A stretch of 53,433 bases of DNA from Scytalidium lignicola (Eukaryota > Ascomycota > Leotiomycetes): the NCBI GenBank assembly GCA_002812745.2, contig NCSJ02000296.1:1-53433 (forward strand). The letters are read 5' to 3'. Shown in pieces: positions 22,591-33,148 of this stretch. Under the pieces are notes generated by a model, which made no database searches, was not told the DNA's origin, and saw only the letters and a program-made list of their open reading frames with translations. Position numbers and translations under genes: made by a program. The first letter of the stretch is position 1. Each line of letters opens with the position of its first letter.

Positions 22591-23622
22591 ATGGCGCAAA
22601 CTGCAGCATGGATTGATGCGCCAGGTCCAGAGACCAAACCATATCTCAAACATGATATCCCAATTCCAGCCCCCGGTCCGGGACAGGTCCTGGTAAAATT
22701 AGAATGCAGTGGTGTCTGCCATTCAGATGTCCATGCTATTCTAGGAGAAACAAAGCGCATGGCCGTGAATGTCGGTGGCCACGAAGGAGTTGGACAAGTG
22801 ATCCAACTTGGTCAGGGCGTCCCTCCATCATTCTTGAACTCTCGCGTTGGGGTTAAATGGCTTTATAGCGCCTGCCATGATTGCGAAATCTGCTCTTTGG
22901 ACTATACCCGCTGTCCTAAACAGTCTAACACCGGGCGAGATGTCCCTGGCACATTCCAGCAATACATTGTTGCACCTGCGAAGTTTGTGACCAAGATTCC
23001 AGCACAGTTGTCGAGTGAGAAAGCTGCTCCGTTGCTGTGTGCGGGGATCACGGTGTTCGGCGCCATTAAGAAAGCAGGATTAAAAAAAGGAGAGTGGATT
23101 GTGTTTCCAGGAGCAGGTGGTGGCTTAGGCCATCTTGGAGTACAGATTGCCCGGAAGCTGGGTTATAAGATCATTGCGATTGACGAAGGGAAAGAGAAGG
23201 AGCGGTTATGTAAGGAACTTGGAGCAGAGGTGTATCTGGATTACAAGATTGATAATGTAGAAGAGGCCGTCAAAGATCTCACCAGTGGTCACGGTGCCCA
23301 TGCCGTTATATGTACTACTGGGAGCGACGCTGCATATATTCAGGCGTTTCAGCTTGTCCGGATTTTGGGTACAGTTGTCTGTGTTGGACTTGCTATGGGA
23401 TTATTACAGGTTTCACCATTTACCATCGCCATACGAGGCTTGAAGGTGATTGGATCTTCGGTGGGGACTGAGGAGGAAATGGAAGAACTCCTAGAGATGG
23501 CAGTTAACGGTGATGTAGTACCACATGTTGAGTTATTTAAGCTATCCGAGCTACATGATGTTATACAAAGACTTGATAACGCACAGATAGTTGGACGAGC
23601 AGTGGTTAAGATTTCAACTTGA
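22591..23622 (+). CDS. Zinc-dependent alcohol dehydrogenase (MDR family)
   Basis: Single exon, 343 residues, oxidising or reducing alcohols and aldehydes with NAD(H). All hallmark residues are present. The catalytic zinc Cys is in CSGVCHSDVHA and His-Glu is in GGHEGVGQV. The structural zinc site is CHDCEICSLDYTRCPKQ. The Rossmann loop is PGAGGGLGHLGVQIAR, and the acidic residue of IIAID after it suits NAD. Length and domain order match fungal and bacterial AdhP-like enzymes. It is intact, unlike the degraded MDR gene at 3.5-4.7 kb. Nothing nearby fixes its substrate. Confidence 0.92.
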   Translation: MAQTAAWIDAPGPETKPYLKHDIPIPAPGPGQVLVKLECSGVCHSDVHAILGETKRMAVNVGGHEGVGQVIQLGQGVPPSFLNSRVGVKWLYSACHDCEICSLDYTRCPKQSNTGRDVPGTFQQYIVAPAKFVTKIPAQLSSEKAAPLLCAGITVFGAIKKAGLKKGEWIVFPGAGGGLGHLGVQIARKLGYKIIAIDEGKEKERLCKELGAEVYLDYKIDNVEEAVKDLTSGHGAHAVICTTGSDAAYIQAFQLVRILGTVVCVGLAMGLLQVSPFTIAIRGLKVIGSSVGTEEEMEELLEMAVNGDVVPHVELFKLSELHDVIQRLDNAQIVGRAVVKIST

Positions 23623-24923
23623 ATAGTTTATATCTCTGTTAATAATCAATGTTTAATATGTAATTAAATTATTGTAACAACATTTGTTACAATCTTATTC
23701 TTTAAGGTTTCAACTTACGCCTCATTAACCTCTTATCGCTCCATCCCTCATTCAACCCTAATCAGCCAGATAATCACCTGCTTGTTCACAGACTTATCCA
23801 CATACGGTCTGCTCTGATGTGAACCGGACTAACCTCAATACTACCCTAAACACTCCTCCTTCGCCTTCAATTTCAACGGCTGCAATAGCTCTACTATCAT
23901 TTACTAGACCCGTAGGAAAAAACCTCTAAAGCTATCCAGCCCTAAATCTAAAGTTAACACTATAGAAATCCCAAACAAGGAATGTACTAAAGAGCCCGGC
24001 GAGTCGGATTTGTGTGAGGTAAAACATAAAGGACAAAGAAGAAGACAAAAAAATACAAGGAGTTACTTCTTACAAGAGCGGAGACGGACGGGTAGTAAAG
24101 ATATAGCCTAAATACTTACGTTTACAAAATCTAAACGTGTCCCAAGTTAATCCGTTTTATCACTGTATTATAAGACAAACAGCTCACAACGATATTAAAT
24201 TTATGCTTTCATCTAACCTGAACTATCCACCTTATGGTTCCAAATAGTGTATATATATGGGTGTCCATAAAAGGAAGTCTAACTCCTAGTTCGCCATTTC
24301 GAAGATTTGGTAGCCTTCTATACTTCAAAACNAAAAAAGTTCGATATAATTACCTCGTAGTGTCATATAGGGTACGTAGTTGTTTTTTATTTTNAAAAAG
24401 TTCCTATTTCACGCGGTAGAATTATATAAGATATATCCCATTGCCTTAGAATTCTCCCTCAGCCTTTGTGGTGAATATTTGGAGGCAGGGACCACGATTG
24501 CTCAGTAACAGTCTACCAGATACGTTAGCATTAAAAGTCACAATGGAATCTGAGATACAACCTCTCCACTGTTAGAAGCTCAGAAATATAATCCAATTCC
24601 AATTAAATAATATAACGCAGGGTTGGTAGCCTGGTATAGCAATACCGCAGCGAAGTTATTTAGCAAATGAAGAAATAATCTCGCTTTAGTATTATGATAT
24701 ATTCTCGTCTGAGCTAGAGTCTTAAGAGACTATTCCCAAGCTAAGGTAAAAAGTCTTGCTACTAGGTTGAGAGTCTGAAGAAATGGTCGGGGTTTAATAT
24801 GTAATATCAAGGCGTTTAGTTAAGAAATCCCAGGGGACTTTGGCCAGAAGCCTTCCAGAGACAGAATCGGTATGTGGATAGGCAGCTCGAGTAGCCCGCG
24901 AACACCAGATCTGCAGTTTTGCT
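23623..24923. other. Long intergenic stretch with two Ns, no gene seen
   Basis: A 1.3-kb A/T-rich interval with Ns at 24332 and 24394 beside A-runs. Short frames cross the Ns but resemble nothing. It looks like decayed repeat DNA, but I found no ends or coding relic to name it. Confidence 0.35.
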
Positions 24924-26598
24924 TTATTCCATCTGCACCAAAAGCGGAGCTACGTTGAACTTCGCATCAGTCTTCTCTCTAACTTCGTCAATCGTAACAT
25001 CAGGCGCCAGCTCAGTCAAGGTGAGCTCACCCTTCTCCCGATCGACTTGGAATACGCACTGTGTAGTATCAGCAAACACCAAAATTCGACGTGATAGGAC
25101 CCGTGCATCATGAACAGAGGTTGCAACTTACGAGATCAGTAATGATGGTGGATACAACTTTTGCACCCGTCAGAGGCAAAGAGCAGTTCTGTACAATCTT
25201 AGGCGTTCCATTCTTATCAACATGGTTGGTCAAAACTACGATTTTCGTCTGGTCCGGGTTGCTAACAAGGTCCATTGCACCGCCCATGCCTTTGAATACT
25301 TTGCCCGGAATCATGTAATTCGCCAAGTCTCCATTAGCACCGACCTGTAAAGCTCCAAGCATCGAGATATCGATATGGCCACCGCGGATCATACCAAAGG
25401 ACTCTGAAGAATCGAATGTCGAGGCTCCCCTTACCAGGGTAACAGTTTCTTTCCCAGCGTTAACAATCTCGCCGTCTAATTCGTCTTCAGTCGGATACGG
25501 ACCCATGCCCATGATACCATTTTCACTCTGGATCCACACCTTTGAGCTAGGTGGCAAAAAGTCTGCTGCGAGCGTAGGCATGCCGATTCCCAGATTCACG
25601 TAAGAGCCCGGAGTGAGCTCCTTTGCTGCACGCCTAGCAATGCGATTGCGTCTCTGTCGTGATAGATTACCCTCGGCCTCAGCATTCGGGTCAGCAGCTT
25701 TCGGGTCTTTTAGTTTTAAGATTTCAATGCGTTTCTGTTCTGTCGCTTGAACAATGCGTTTAATGAAGATGCCGGGTAAATCAATCTCATCAGGTTCAAG
25801 CTCGCCTACCGGCACGATATGTTCAGCCTCCACGATGGTGAGCTTGGCAGCTTTGGCCATAAGGACCCCGAATGACTTGGTTGTATAGCGAAATTTGCAG
25901 TTTCCTTGTTCGTCCACTTTCCATGCGCGCAGGATAGCAACATCACCAGTGATGGCTGTTTCCATATTGTGGACTCTGCCATTGAAAACGCGGGTCTCAC
26001 GAGGCTTACCTCGCTCGACTACTTTGCCGTCCTTGTATTTGACTGGAATCTCTCCAGTCTGAATGTGCGTAGCCACCCCAGTTGGTGTATAGAACGCTGG
26101 GATCCCAGCTCCACCACACCGAATCTTCTCGGCGAGCGTGCCTTGTGGCGTGAGTTCAATAGCAATCTCTCCAGAAAAGTACTTTTCCTCCAAATTCTTG
26201 TTGCTGCCTATAAAGCTGCAAATAGCTCTACTAATTTGGCCAGAATCCACTAAAGGACTTAACCCACCCCCGATGGCGGAGCCGACATTGTTGGAGACAA
26301 CTGTGAGTGAATGTAAATTGTCGCGTCCTCTTCTCTCCAGAGCTTTGATAATGGTCTCTGCAGTGCCACATAACCCGAAGCCGGCTGAGAGTAGGGTCGA
26401 ACCAGACTCAATGTCGGCAACCGCATCATCAACGGAATGATAGAATTTCGAAAGACTTTTACTTGATATTACCTCGCGAGACGATCTTCCACTTGGTTGA
26501 ATTGGTTGAAACGGCCTCGGATGCTCCCATTGGTAGCTAGACAGGAACTGAGATACGAACATGCATCTCACGTTCGTAGCTCCAAGAACTTCCATCAT
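24924..26598 (-). CDS. 3-oxoacid CoA-transferase (succinyl-CoA:3-ketoacid or 3-oxoadipate type)
   Basis: Moves CoA from succinyl-CoA to a 3-oxo acid. Two exons: 25132-26598 and 24924-25058, with an 73-bp intron (GTAAGT...CAG), giving 533 residues. Both subunit domains are fused, as in mitochondrial SCOT. The first half has LLSAGFGLCGTAETII and GGAGIPAFYTPTGV. The second has GSYVNLGIGMPTLAADFLPP and QSENGIMGMGPYP, with the catalytic Glu of SENG. GGHIDISMLGALQVGANGDL and PGKVFKGMGGAMDLV follow. The first 50 residues are weakly conserved and Ser/Arg-containing, compatible with a mitochondrial presequence. A substrate of 3-oxoadipate would tie it to the ring-cleavage dioxygenase at 43 kb, but acetoacetate is equally possible from sequence. 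Divergent to the prenyltransferase at 27 kb. Confidence 0.9.
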
Positions 26599-26754
26599 CG
26601 TGGGTTTTCTCCAGACTCAAATCTTGTGCCAAACGGAGAAGAATTTCAGTCGTGAGCAGACGATATGGGTTATGTTGTCTGGTGAACATAGAATCAAGCC
26701 GCGGTTGTTACTGCAAATGGTCCTTGTCAACCCTAGTCTATGTCCCTTCGTAGT

Positions 26755-26950
26755 TCTACCTAGACTAGTGCCAACCAATTTCAGGTGTGGTAATGGCCTG
26801 GGGGATCTGGTACCAATCGATTTTTGGGGTCACGGCTTTAGAGGGCTGGTGCTGATTGGCTAAAATAGGGTCGGCTTTAGAGAGCTTGTGCCAATCGGGG
26901 TTTGGAATGAAGGTGGCTTTAGAGAGCTGATGCCATCAGGATTCGGAGAA
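26755..26950. repeat. Degenerate tandem repeats of about 40 bp in a divergent promoter region
   Basis: GGCTTTAGAG recurs at 26834, 26873 and 26915, spaced 39 and 42 bp. Each is followed by a variant of GCTGGTGCCAATCGGG, and one or two older copies lie to the left. CCAAT or its complement ATTGG appears in most units. The array lies in the 439 bp between the start codons of the CoA-transferase (minus) and the prenyltransferase (plus). Confidence 0.6.
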
Positions 26951-27037
26951 GTTCAGAATGTAGTAATTACTTGTTGATGGGTGATGTATAGACCACAATT
27001 TTACTGATTGCCAAATTCTGTGTCTGTGTCAGCGATA

Positions 27038-28519
27038 ATGTCTCCCACTTTGCTTGCTGAGAATAACTTCACCCCATCCATTAGTAGTAATGGAACACCC
27101 AGCGACCACGTCGGGGATCTTTTGAAGCGCAAGACCGAATCTGATTCTATGTGCGTGGCTGCCGTGAACCACATCTCAGACGAAGATGCTCGGTTTCGCG
27201 CCTACAACACTGCTGCCCGCTTCCTCCCTGCCGGAAGTGAGGACGAGGCATATTGGTGGAACCTGGTTGGAAGACAAGTTGCCAGCATGATGTACGAGGC
27301 CGATTACACGTTCGAGAGACAGATACAGCTTCTTCTCTTCCATCGTTTTCACATTATACCCGCCCTTGGGCCAAAACCAACTTCTCAAGTGCCTTGGTTT
27401 AGAAGTCGGGTTGCTCCTGGCGCCGGCGACGGCACACCCATTGCCTATAGTTGGAAGTGGAGCACAGGAACTGGCAAACCTACCATCCGTCACTACATGG
27501 AGCCACTTGGCTCACTCACCGGTACACCTGCAGATCCAAGGAACGAAATGGCGCCTAAACAGATGCTGTTGCAACTAGCTAGCGAATTCCCAGGAATTAA
27601 GCTCGATGCATTCTGGAAGTACGCTGAGCATCTTCGAGCTTTTGCTCCAGATGAGGCAACCCGGCGGCGATACAATGCTTCAGCGGTACTTCTTGGACTG
27701 GAAATGCCTGCAGACTCTGATAGGGTCGACGTTATGGCTGGCTTGCTCGTTAAAGTTCCTGAACAAGTTCGTGAACTCCTTCCAACAATCATTCCTGCTG
27801 CTTTTCGGGACGCCTTAGATGGTGATATTTCCTTGGAAGCACTCAATGTAGCCCGAGAGTTCATCGAGAATAACCCACATCTCTCCGTCAACGGAACAAT
27901 GGCAATGGATTGCATTGATGCAGGCAGGTCCCGATTCAAGTTCTACACAATGAATCAAGGCATATCTTTCGAACACATCGAAAATGTTATGAGCCTCGCT
28001 GGCCGAAAATCAGTATCCAGGACGGCGTTGGACTCTCTTCGCGAGCTATGGTTTGGCTTGAAGGGGTTACCTATGGATTTCCCTACTTCTTCAGAAGTTC
28101 CAAATGTAGACGTCGGCCAGAGCACAAATGGCACTGCATCGGCCGGGAACGCATCTGGACTGAGTTTCTACTTTGATATTCATCCACAGCATCCACTGCC
28201 TGATGTCAAGATGCAGGTCGATCTCGGCAAGCACGCTAAGAACGACTGGGACGCTGCAACGGTGGTTACGGACTTCTTGCGTTGCCACGGTCAGGCGCAT
28301 TATGCACAAGCCTACTTGAACATGCTTCAGAGCATGGTGCCGATCGACGAGTTGCAGTCATGTCGTGGTGTTCTGGCATACTTCTCTTTCGCCATTAAGA
28401 AGGACCAAGTAGAGATCAAGTCGTACTTCAATGCGCAGGCATACCGACGGTATTATCACAACCGTCGAGGAGGTGATCGCATGTCGCCGAAAAGTCAAAG
28501 ACGAAGCTTATTCGAGTAG
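27038..28519 (+). CDS. DMATS-type aromatic prenyltransferase (ABBA fold)
   Basis: Adds a prenyl group to an aromatic acceptor in fungal secondary metabolism. Intronless, 493 residues from the first ATG at 27038. The family pattern starts at YWWNLVGRQVASMMYEADYT, then QLLLFHRFHIIPALGPKP. GDGTPIAYSWKW and IRHYMEPLG follow; the latter carries a diphosphate-binding Arg. The C-terminal half has FKFYTMNQGISFEHI and GLSFYFDIHP, and it ends with the AYFSFAIKK strand. In GTPxE-type motifs the Glu removes a proton from the indole; here that position is Ala136. An acceptor other than tryptophan, perhaps a phenol, is therefore likely (inference). It shares a promoter region with the CoA-transferase. No NRPS or PKS is in the window, so the pathway is unclear. 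Confidence 0.88.
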   Translation: MSPTLLAENNFTPSISSNGTPSDHVGDLLKRKTESDSMCVAAVNHISDEDARFRAYNTAARFLPAGSEDEAYWWNLVGRQVASMMYEADYTFERQIQLLLFHRFHIIPALGPKPTSQVPWFRSRVAPGAGDGTPIAYSWKWSTGTGKPTIRHYMEPLGSLTGTPADPRNEMAPKQMLLQLASEFPGIKLDAFWKYAEHLRAFAPDEATRRRYNASAVLLGLEMPADSDRVDVMAGLLVKVPEQVRELLPTIIPAAFRDALDGDISLEALNVAREFIENNPHLSVNGTMAMDCIDAGRSRFKFYTMNQGISFEHIENVMSLAGRKSVSRTALDSLRELWFGLKGLPMDFPTSSEVPNVDVGQSTNGTASAGNASGLSFYFDIHPQHPLPDVKMQVDLGKHAKNDWDAATVVTDFLRCHGQAHYAQAYLNMLQSMVPIDELQSCRGVLAYFSFAIKKDQVEIKSYFNAQAYRRYYHNRRGGDRMSPKSQRRSLFE

Positions 28520-29241
28520 TCTAAGGTAGATTCAACGTTAGATAGCATTAATGCAATTGCTACGACAAGACCGCAAATACTCTGCACACTTTCATCTAGT
28601 TGTAGTTAGTAGTCCAAGGTAAAAATGGTATTGAATAGTATTAATGCAAATTCTCCGCTCACTTCCAGTCGACGGCTATATTTCCCTAGTAGAGTAAGCA
28701 TTCAACATGATTCTGAAAGTGGGAGTTTAGCTACGGCACGCGGACAGGAAACTTTGGTTGAAAATAGCCCCAGACTCTCCCACAGTAGGAGGTCAATATT
28801 GTGTGCCCAATCAAGATCGTTATCATATTTACGACCTAGTAATTGGGATATTATATTAATGAAAAAGGAAATTTAAAAAAATATAATGCCATTGTTTTAA
28901 GAAAGAAAGAGAAAGATTATATTATATATTGTTATAAGAATGAGCTTGATGTGGGCGTGTTGTGTGTGGGTGCCGGGCAGCGTACGGAGCGTAGATGAAA
29001 TAATTGATGAGATCAACTACTTAGCAAGGGATCACATGTGGTAGGAATGGTAGGAGCTAGTCCTATTTGAAGAGTAGAAGAATGTTGAATCTCTAAATTC
29101 GTTGTAAAACGTCACATAATTATACCATATCTAATTGTGATGCGGCTCGATAGGCGTTTACAGGACGCATATGCTAGATTGCTACCATTACTCAAAACTC
29201 GTCCTATGAACTTGTCAGTTACTAACTAAGCATATATCATA
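28520..29241. other. Intergenic, no gene seen
   Basis: The 3' flank of the prenyltransferase followed by A/T-rich sequence. One 83-codon frame at 28625-28876 is without motifs and ends in an A-rich run; I do not call it a gene. Confidence 0.35.
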
Positions 29242-29702
29242 ATGCAACGATATAATATCTATTTGCTCTACCAGAAAGCTCAGTATGTACTACATCGGGG
29301 ATATTTAACTGAAGCTCATCCAGACATGCATTATACCTATTCCCGATGGTTTTGCATTGATGCTGCAAGACAGATTCTTAAACAGCAGTCTAATATTAAC
29401 CAGGAGACACTATCAGGAGGACAACTTTATTAAGACAGATGGTTCGTGTTTTCACTCGCGAGCCATGACTCCCTCCTCGTTCCAATGATTATATGTCTGG
29501 ACCTGTCACATGTAGCTCGGGGCGAGCTGCAGAGATCCCAAACAAGTGAAAGTAACAAGGAAGCTCCGGAGAGCTGAGAAGGGCCGTTGAAAGCTCTTGG
29601 GACTTCTTATTGCATCCAGATATCATTTCAAGACTGCTCTGCTAAAGCTAGGAAAGCTGCTAAAGCGTTGAGAGTAATGTTAGATAAAATAAAGAGTATC
29701 TA
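29242..29702 (+). pseudogene. C-terminal relic of a Zn2Cys6 fungal transcription factor
   Basis: The frame reads IYLLYQKAQYVLHRGYLTEA, then YSRWFCIDAARQILKQQ, the late part of the fungal-specific TF domain. A TAA at 29431-29433 is followed in the same frame by DRWFVFSLASHDSLLVPMII and CLDLSHVARGEL. After a TGA near 29575 comes AKARKAAKALRVMLDKIK. The N-terminal half and zinc cluster are missing. It resembles the same protein class as the intact regulator at 11-13 kb. Confidence 0.7.
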
Positions 29703-30002
29703 GTTAGACGGTAGTTGAGCTGGCAAAAATTGCTGCTGCAAGCATAAAGTACAGAACTAATTATCAGAACTTAATTCGACGAAGTATATATTCGAGTTTA
29801 GTTTTAACTTTTAATACCTGTTTATTTTCTGTGTATACCTTTCAAAATCCAATCTCGCTTGAAGCGGAAATGTACGTAAGTACACTAGCTCTGCTAGCCG
29901 TGTTAATAAAGATCATGTACAAAGCTCCTTTGATAGAAGGGGATCGTATTTGGCATAAGATTGGAGTCCGGTGGAAATGGAAATATAAATCAATTTACTA
30001 TA
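29703..30002. other. Short non-coding interval before the MITE
   Basis: No gene was recognised. A frame of 99 codons here runs into the MITE and is not supported. Confidence 0.35.
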
Positions 30003-30456
30003 ACGTATTGGCCCCCTTCCCCGGCCAGCCAGAGATCCCGGCCACCCCAAAATTACACCAAAATTACACCAAAATCACGAAATTTCAAGAATTTTTATCT
30101 CCATCAAAACACAACTTATTTGAATTTTGATTTCAGATTATAAATTCTAATATCCAAGATAATATTATATATTTTTCTCGATTTTTTTCTCTCACGAAAA
30201 GGCGACAATACCAAGAATAAACCCAAATAACAAGGATTAACAAGCCATAAAAATCGAGTTTTCGTAAAATATCAAGAAATCGAACATTTTGTATCGGCAA
30301 TATGGTGATTTAATCCTGGTTCTCGATCGAAAATGCGATAAAAAGTCGAAATAGTCGAAAGGTGGTGGAAAAGTAAGGACGTAAATTTCGCGAATTTGGG
30401 TGCGTTTTGGGGGGTGGCCGATTATATAGGCTGGCCGGGGAAGGGGGCTAATACGT
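30003..30456. mobile_element. 454-bp MITE with GC-rich terminal inverted repeats and TA target duplication
   Basis: The left end ACGTATTGGCCCCCTTCCCC pairs with its inverse at the right end (complement ACGTATTAGCCCCC...). Similarity runs over about 50 bp with small gaps. TA flanks both ends at 30001-30002 and 30457-30458. The interior is A/T-rich with short AAATTACACC direct repeats and no coding capacity. Terminal ACGTA and TA duplication match the MITE at 5048-5440. Confidence 0.78.
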
Positions 30457-30458
30457 TA

Positions 30459-31329
30459 CAGAGTCTATAAAAAAGGACAGTTAAACTGATTGATAAGACA
30501 ATGTAAAGCTTAAGGGCTTAAAAAGTAGTTTAAAACCCTTAAAATTATATCAAAATATTACTATAACTTTGAATGACTCAGATAATAAGATAAAATTGAC
30601 TACGTACATTATACGATCTCTGGATACTATACTAATTTGTATGTACAGGCGAGATGACGTTATGCTTGAGGTTATGTCTAGTACCAGTGATTTCAAGTCC
30701 TTTACAACAATATAATCCTACTCGTGTTATTGTAGCGCATGAAGCAGGGTTAGTCTCAGCGATTGCAAAGATTTTACGTGGGTCGGATAACCCAGGCGCA
30801 GTAATTTTGTTTTTTTTGTGCCAAGAATCACACGTGTACGAAGGGGTTGGCNAAAAAAGGCTCGTGAAACCCTTGCGACAATTCTACTCCCAAATCAGGT
30901 CATTGTCCGTCGCTATGTTGCTAAACGTATATAAAGTTATTAGTTTTACCAGCTTGCGGGGAGTACACGAATCCATCCTAACGCCCTTTTATGTATCTCA
31001 GGACTCATGCCAAGTACTCATTATGTAACCCTATCCATATTATCCGAATTTACCCCTGTATTCAGTAGGTTAACGTGAACATTTTGAATGTGATACAGTA
31101 CTCTCTCCCGCATGCGCCATGCCACATTGACCGTCTCCGATCATTTTTCTAGTTCCCTTAGCTAGCGCAGAATCCCCCTCTTAATGCTAGTACTGTTAGC
31201 TATTCCATAACAGTTCTAACAAACCTAGACGTAGTATTTCTCATTTGTTGCTGAGTTACTCGGATTTCTTCTCCGACTGTCTTCATTCACTGGAATCCGC
31301 GATATCATTATTCCTAGTCATCTCTCAAT
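30459..31329. other. Intergenic with a possible decayed frame, one N
   Basis: A plus-strand frame at 30654-31028 crosses an N at 30852 and contains RVIVAHEAGLVSAIAKIL and PGAVILFFLCQESHVYEG. It looks protein-like but I do not recognise it. The rest, up to the hydrolase start, holds nothing visible. Confidence 0.25.
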
Positions 31330-32442
31330 ATGGGTTCCAAGTTTTGGCCTAAGGGTGGCCTTCCAGGCATCTTGCATCATTATGTATGCATTCCAAACCT
31401 CATTGTTGTTTTCTGTTCCTATGTAGCTGACACGATATAGACTGAAACTCTTGTCACTTTTGAATTTACTTCAAGCACCACACCCCAACCTCACAGCATA
31501 CTTTTCGTCGGTGGATTGGGTGATGGCTTGGCAACAACATCTTACATGTCTGATATTGTAAAGGCACTACAGCAAACACAATGGTCACTCTTTTCTTTAG
31601 CGTTATCATCATCCTACGGGCAATGGGGCCTCGGGCATCTTGACAGAGATACGGATGAGATAGCAGAGTGCATAAAATATATCTTGGATTATAAGGCCAC
31701 TCAGTTTGATAATAGCAAGATCGTCATCATGGGCCATTCGACGGGAAGCCAAGCTGTCCTACACTACTTGCATAGACCAAATCCCCACGTCAGTACTCCA
31801 GTTTTTGATCCCGAGCTTCAACATATCACACGTCCCAACATTGACGGAGCTATTATGCAAGCGCCGGTGTCTGATCGAGAGGCAATACATTTGGTATTAA
31901 AAGAAGGCTGGGCAGGGAAGTCACCACGCGAAGTCCAAGGAGTATATCATCAGCTTGTTGCTATGGCAAAGGATTCTGCTATTCGTCATAAATCCATCGA
32001 CACTCTGTTGCCATTAGATATGACAAGCCAGATTGGTTACCCAAGAAATATTCCGGTAAGTTGCCGGAGATTTTTGAGCCTCATTAGTCCAGAAAGTCCC
32101 CAAGCTCCCCAGGAAGATGATCTGTTCAGTTCAGACTTAAGCGACGAACAATTGTTAACAACTTTTGGAATGGTGAAAACCCAGGGACTTTTGAAAGGGA
32201 AACTGGTTGTTTTGGTTTCTGGAGCTGACCAATCGGTTCCTGATTGGGTCGACAAAGAGAACCTGCTGCGGAGGTGGAAAGATGCTGCTGACCATAAAGG
32301 AAAAGCCCAAATTTGGGACAATGAATACAGCGCCGTGATACCGGGTGCCTCGCATGCTTTAAGTAATGACGACCAAGCTGAACCACGTAGGAATCTCATC
32401 AAGAGGGTGTTAGGTTACCTACATCGGTTAGAGCAGAATTAA
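31330..32442 (+). CDS. DUF1749 alpha/beta-hydrolase family protein
   Basis: Fungal hydrolase of unknown substrate, 351 residues. Exon 1 (31330-31383) encodes MGSKFWPKGGLPGILHHY; exon 2 (31441-32442) continues TETLVTFEFTS and then ILFVGGLGDGLATTSY, which is the expected family start. The nucleophile elbow is GHSTGSQ with Ser118. The acid lies in VSGADQSVPDW and the His in IPGASHALS, so the triad is complete. A GTAAGT at 32056 could be mistaken for a donor, but the codons there (RRFLSLISPESP) match the family and are kept. Plant UPF0613 and yeast-type relatives share this architecture. It stands upstream of the transporter pair on the same strand. Confidence 0.85.
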
Positions 32443-33148
32443 ATATCAAATCTAAACAAAGAACATATAAAAATGACGTATTTTCATTCGAATTACTCGG
32501 TTTACTTTAAGAAGCAAATATTGTTGCGTAATTTCTCTCCCTCGCTGAAGTTGTTATTAATGGTCTTTGTGGGTGTAATGTGTGTTGCTCTCCTATCCCG
32601 TATCCTGAGCATGCCAACCATTTCTGAACAAGGGTTAAATTAGTGCGGCAATATATCGGCGCCACTAGTGCAGCCTCTAAAGTCGTAAAATTGCCATCAG
32701 ATTAGATCAAATTTATCATCTGATTAGATAAAAACTTTCAATACCCCCACCCGGTCAGTCTTCGTAGTCTACAAACTACGCTCTTAATAGCGAAGAATAC
32801 TTGCGAATATGACGTTGCTAGAATTAGTATAAAATCATTTCCCTCCAATTATGTAACCGTTTCGTGATATAATACAGAGCTTTCGCGCTTTCGTGCTGTC
32901 GTGCTTTAAGCCCATCGGAAGAGTGTGGGTCTTTTACACGCCTTTCACTGTAGGGGTTAGCTGCACCGTATTGAGCTGGGTATTGTTGCTGTGCCGCATA
33001 ACTTAGGTTTATAGTGTGGTGCCAATAAGTGGGTTACCACGAGTACTAATAGTAGGGTAGGGAGGCCTTCCCAATCTTCCCAATACTCCCAGGCTTCTGA
33101 TGTTCAAGCAGCTCTTCCACCACCGTCGACGGGCAAGAGATAATAACA
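32443..33148. promoter_or_regulatory. Upstream region of transporter 1 with paired ATCWGAT sites
   Basis: ATCAGATTAGAT lies at 32696-32707 and ATCTGATTAGAT at 32718-32729, about 420-450 bp before the start codon at 33149. ATCWGAT is the core of the GATA-type siderophore-repressor site described in Aspergillus. A nearly complete ATCWGATAA is not present, since TTAGATAA follows in the second copy. Regulation by iron is inferred. Confidence 0.45.

Noticed and set aside
28625..28876. 83-codon plus-strand frame
   Set aside because: Low-complexity Ser/Arg content without motif, ending in an A-rich run.
29831..30143. Plus-strand frames of 60-99 codons
   Set aside because: They run into the MITE and show no domain; codon content is that of A/T-rich repeat DNA.
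32056..32091. Short GTAAGT...TAG intron in the DUF1749 gene
   Set aside because: Only 36 bp, and the encoded RRFLSLISPESP fits the family; removing it would delete conserved residues.
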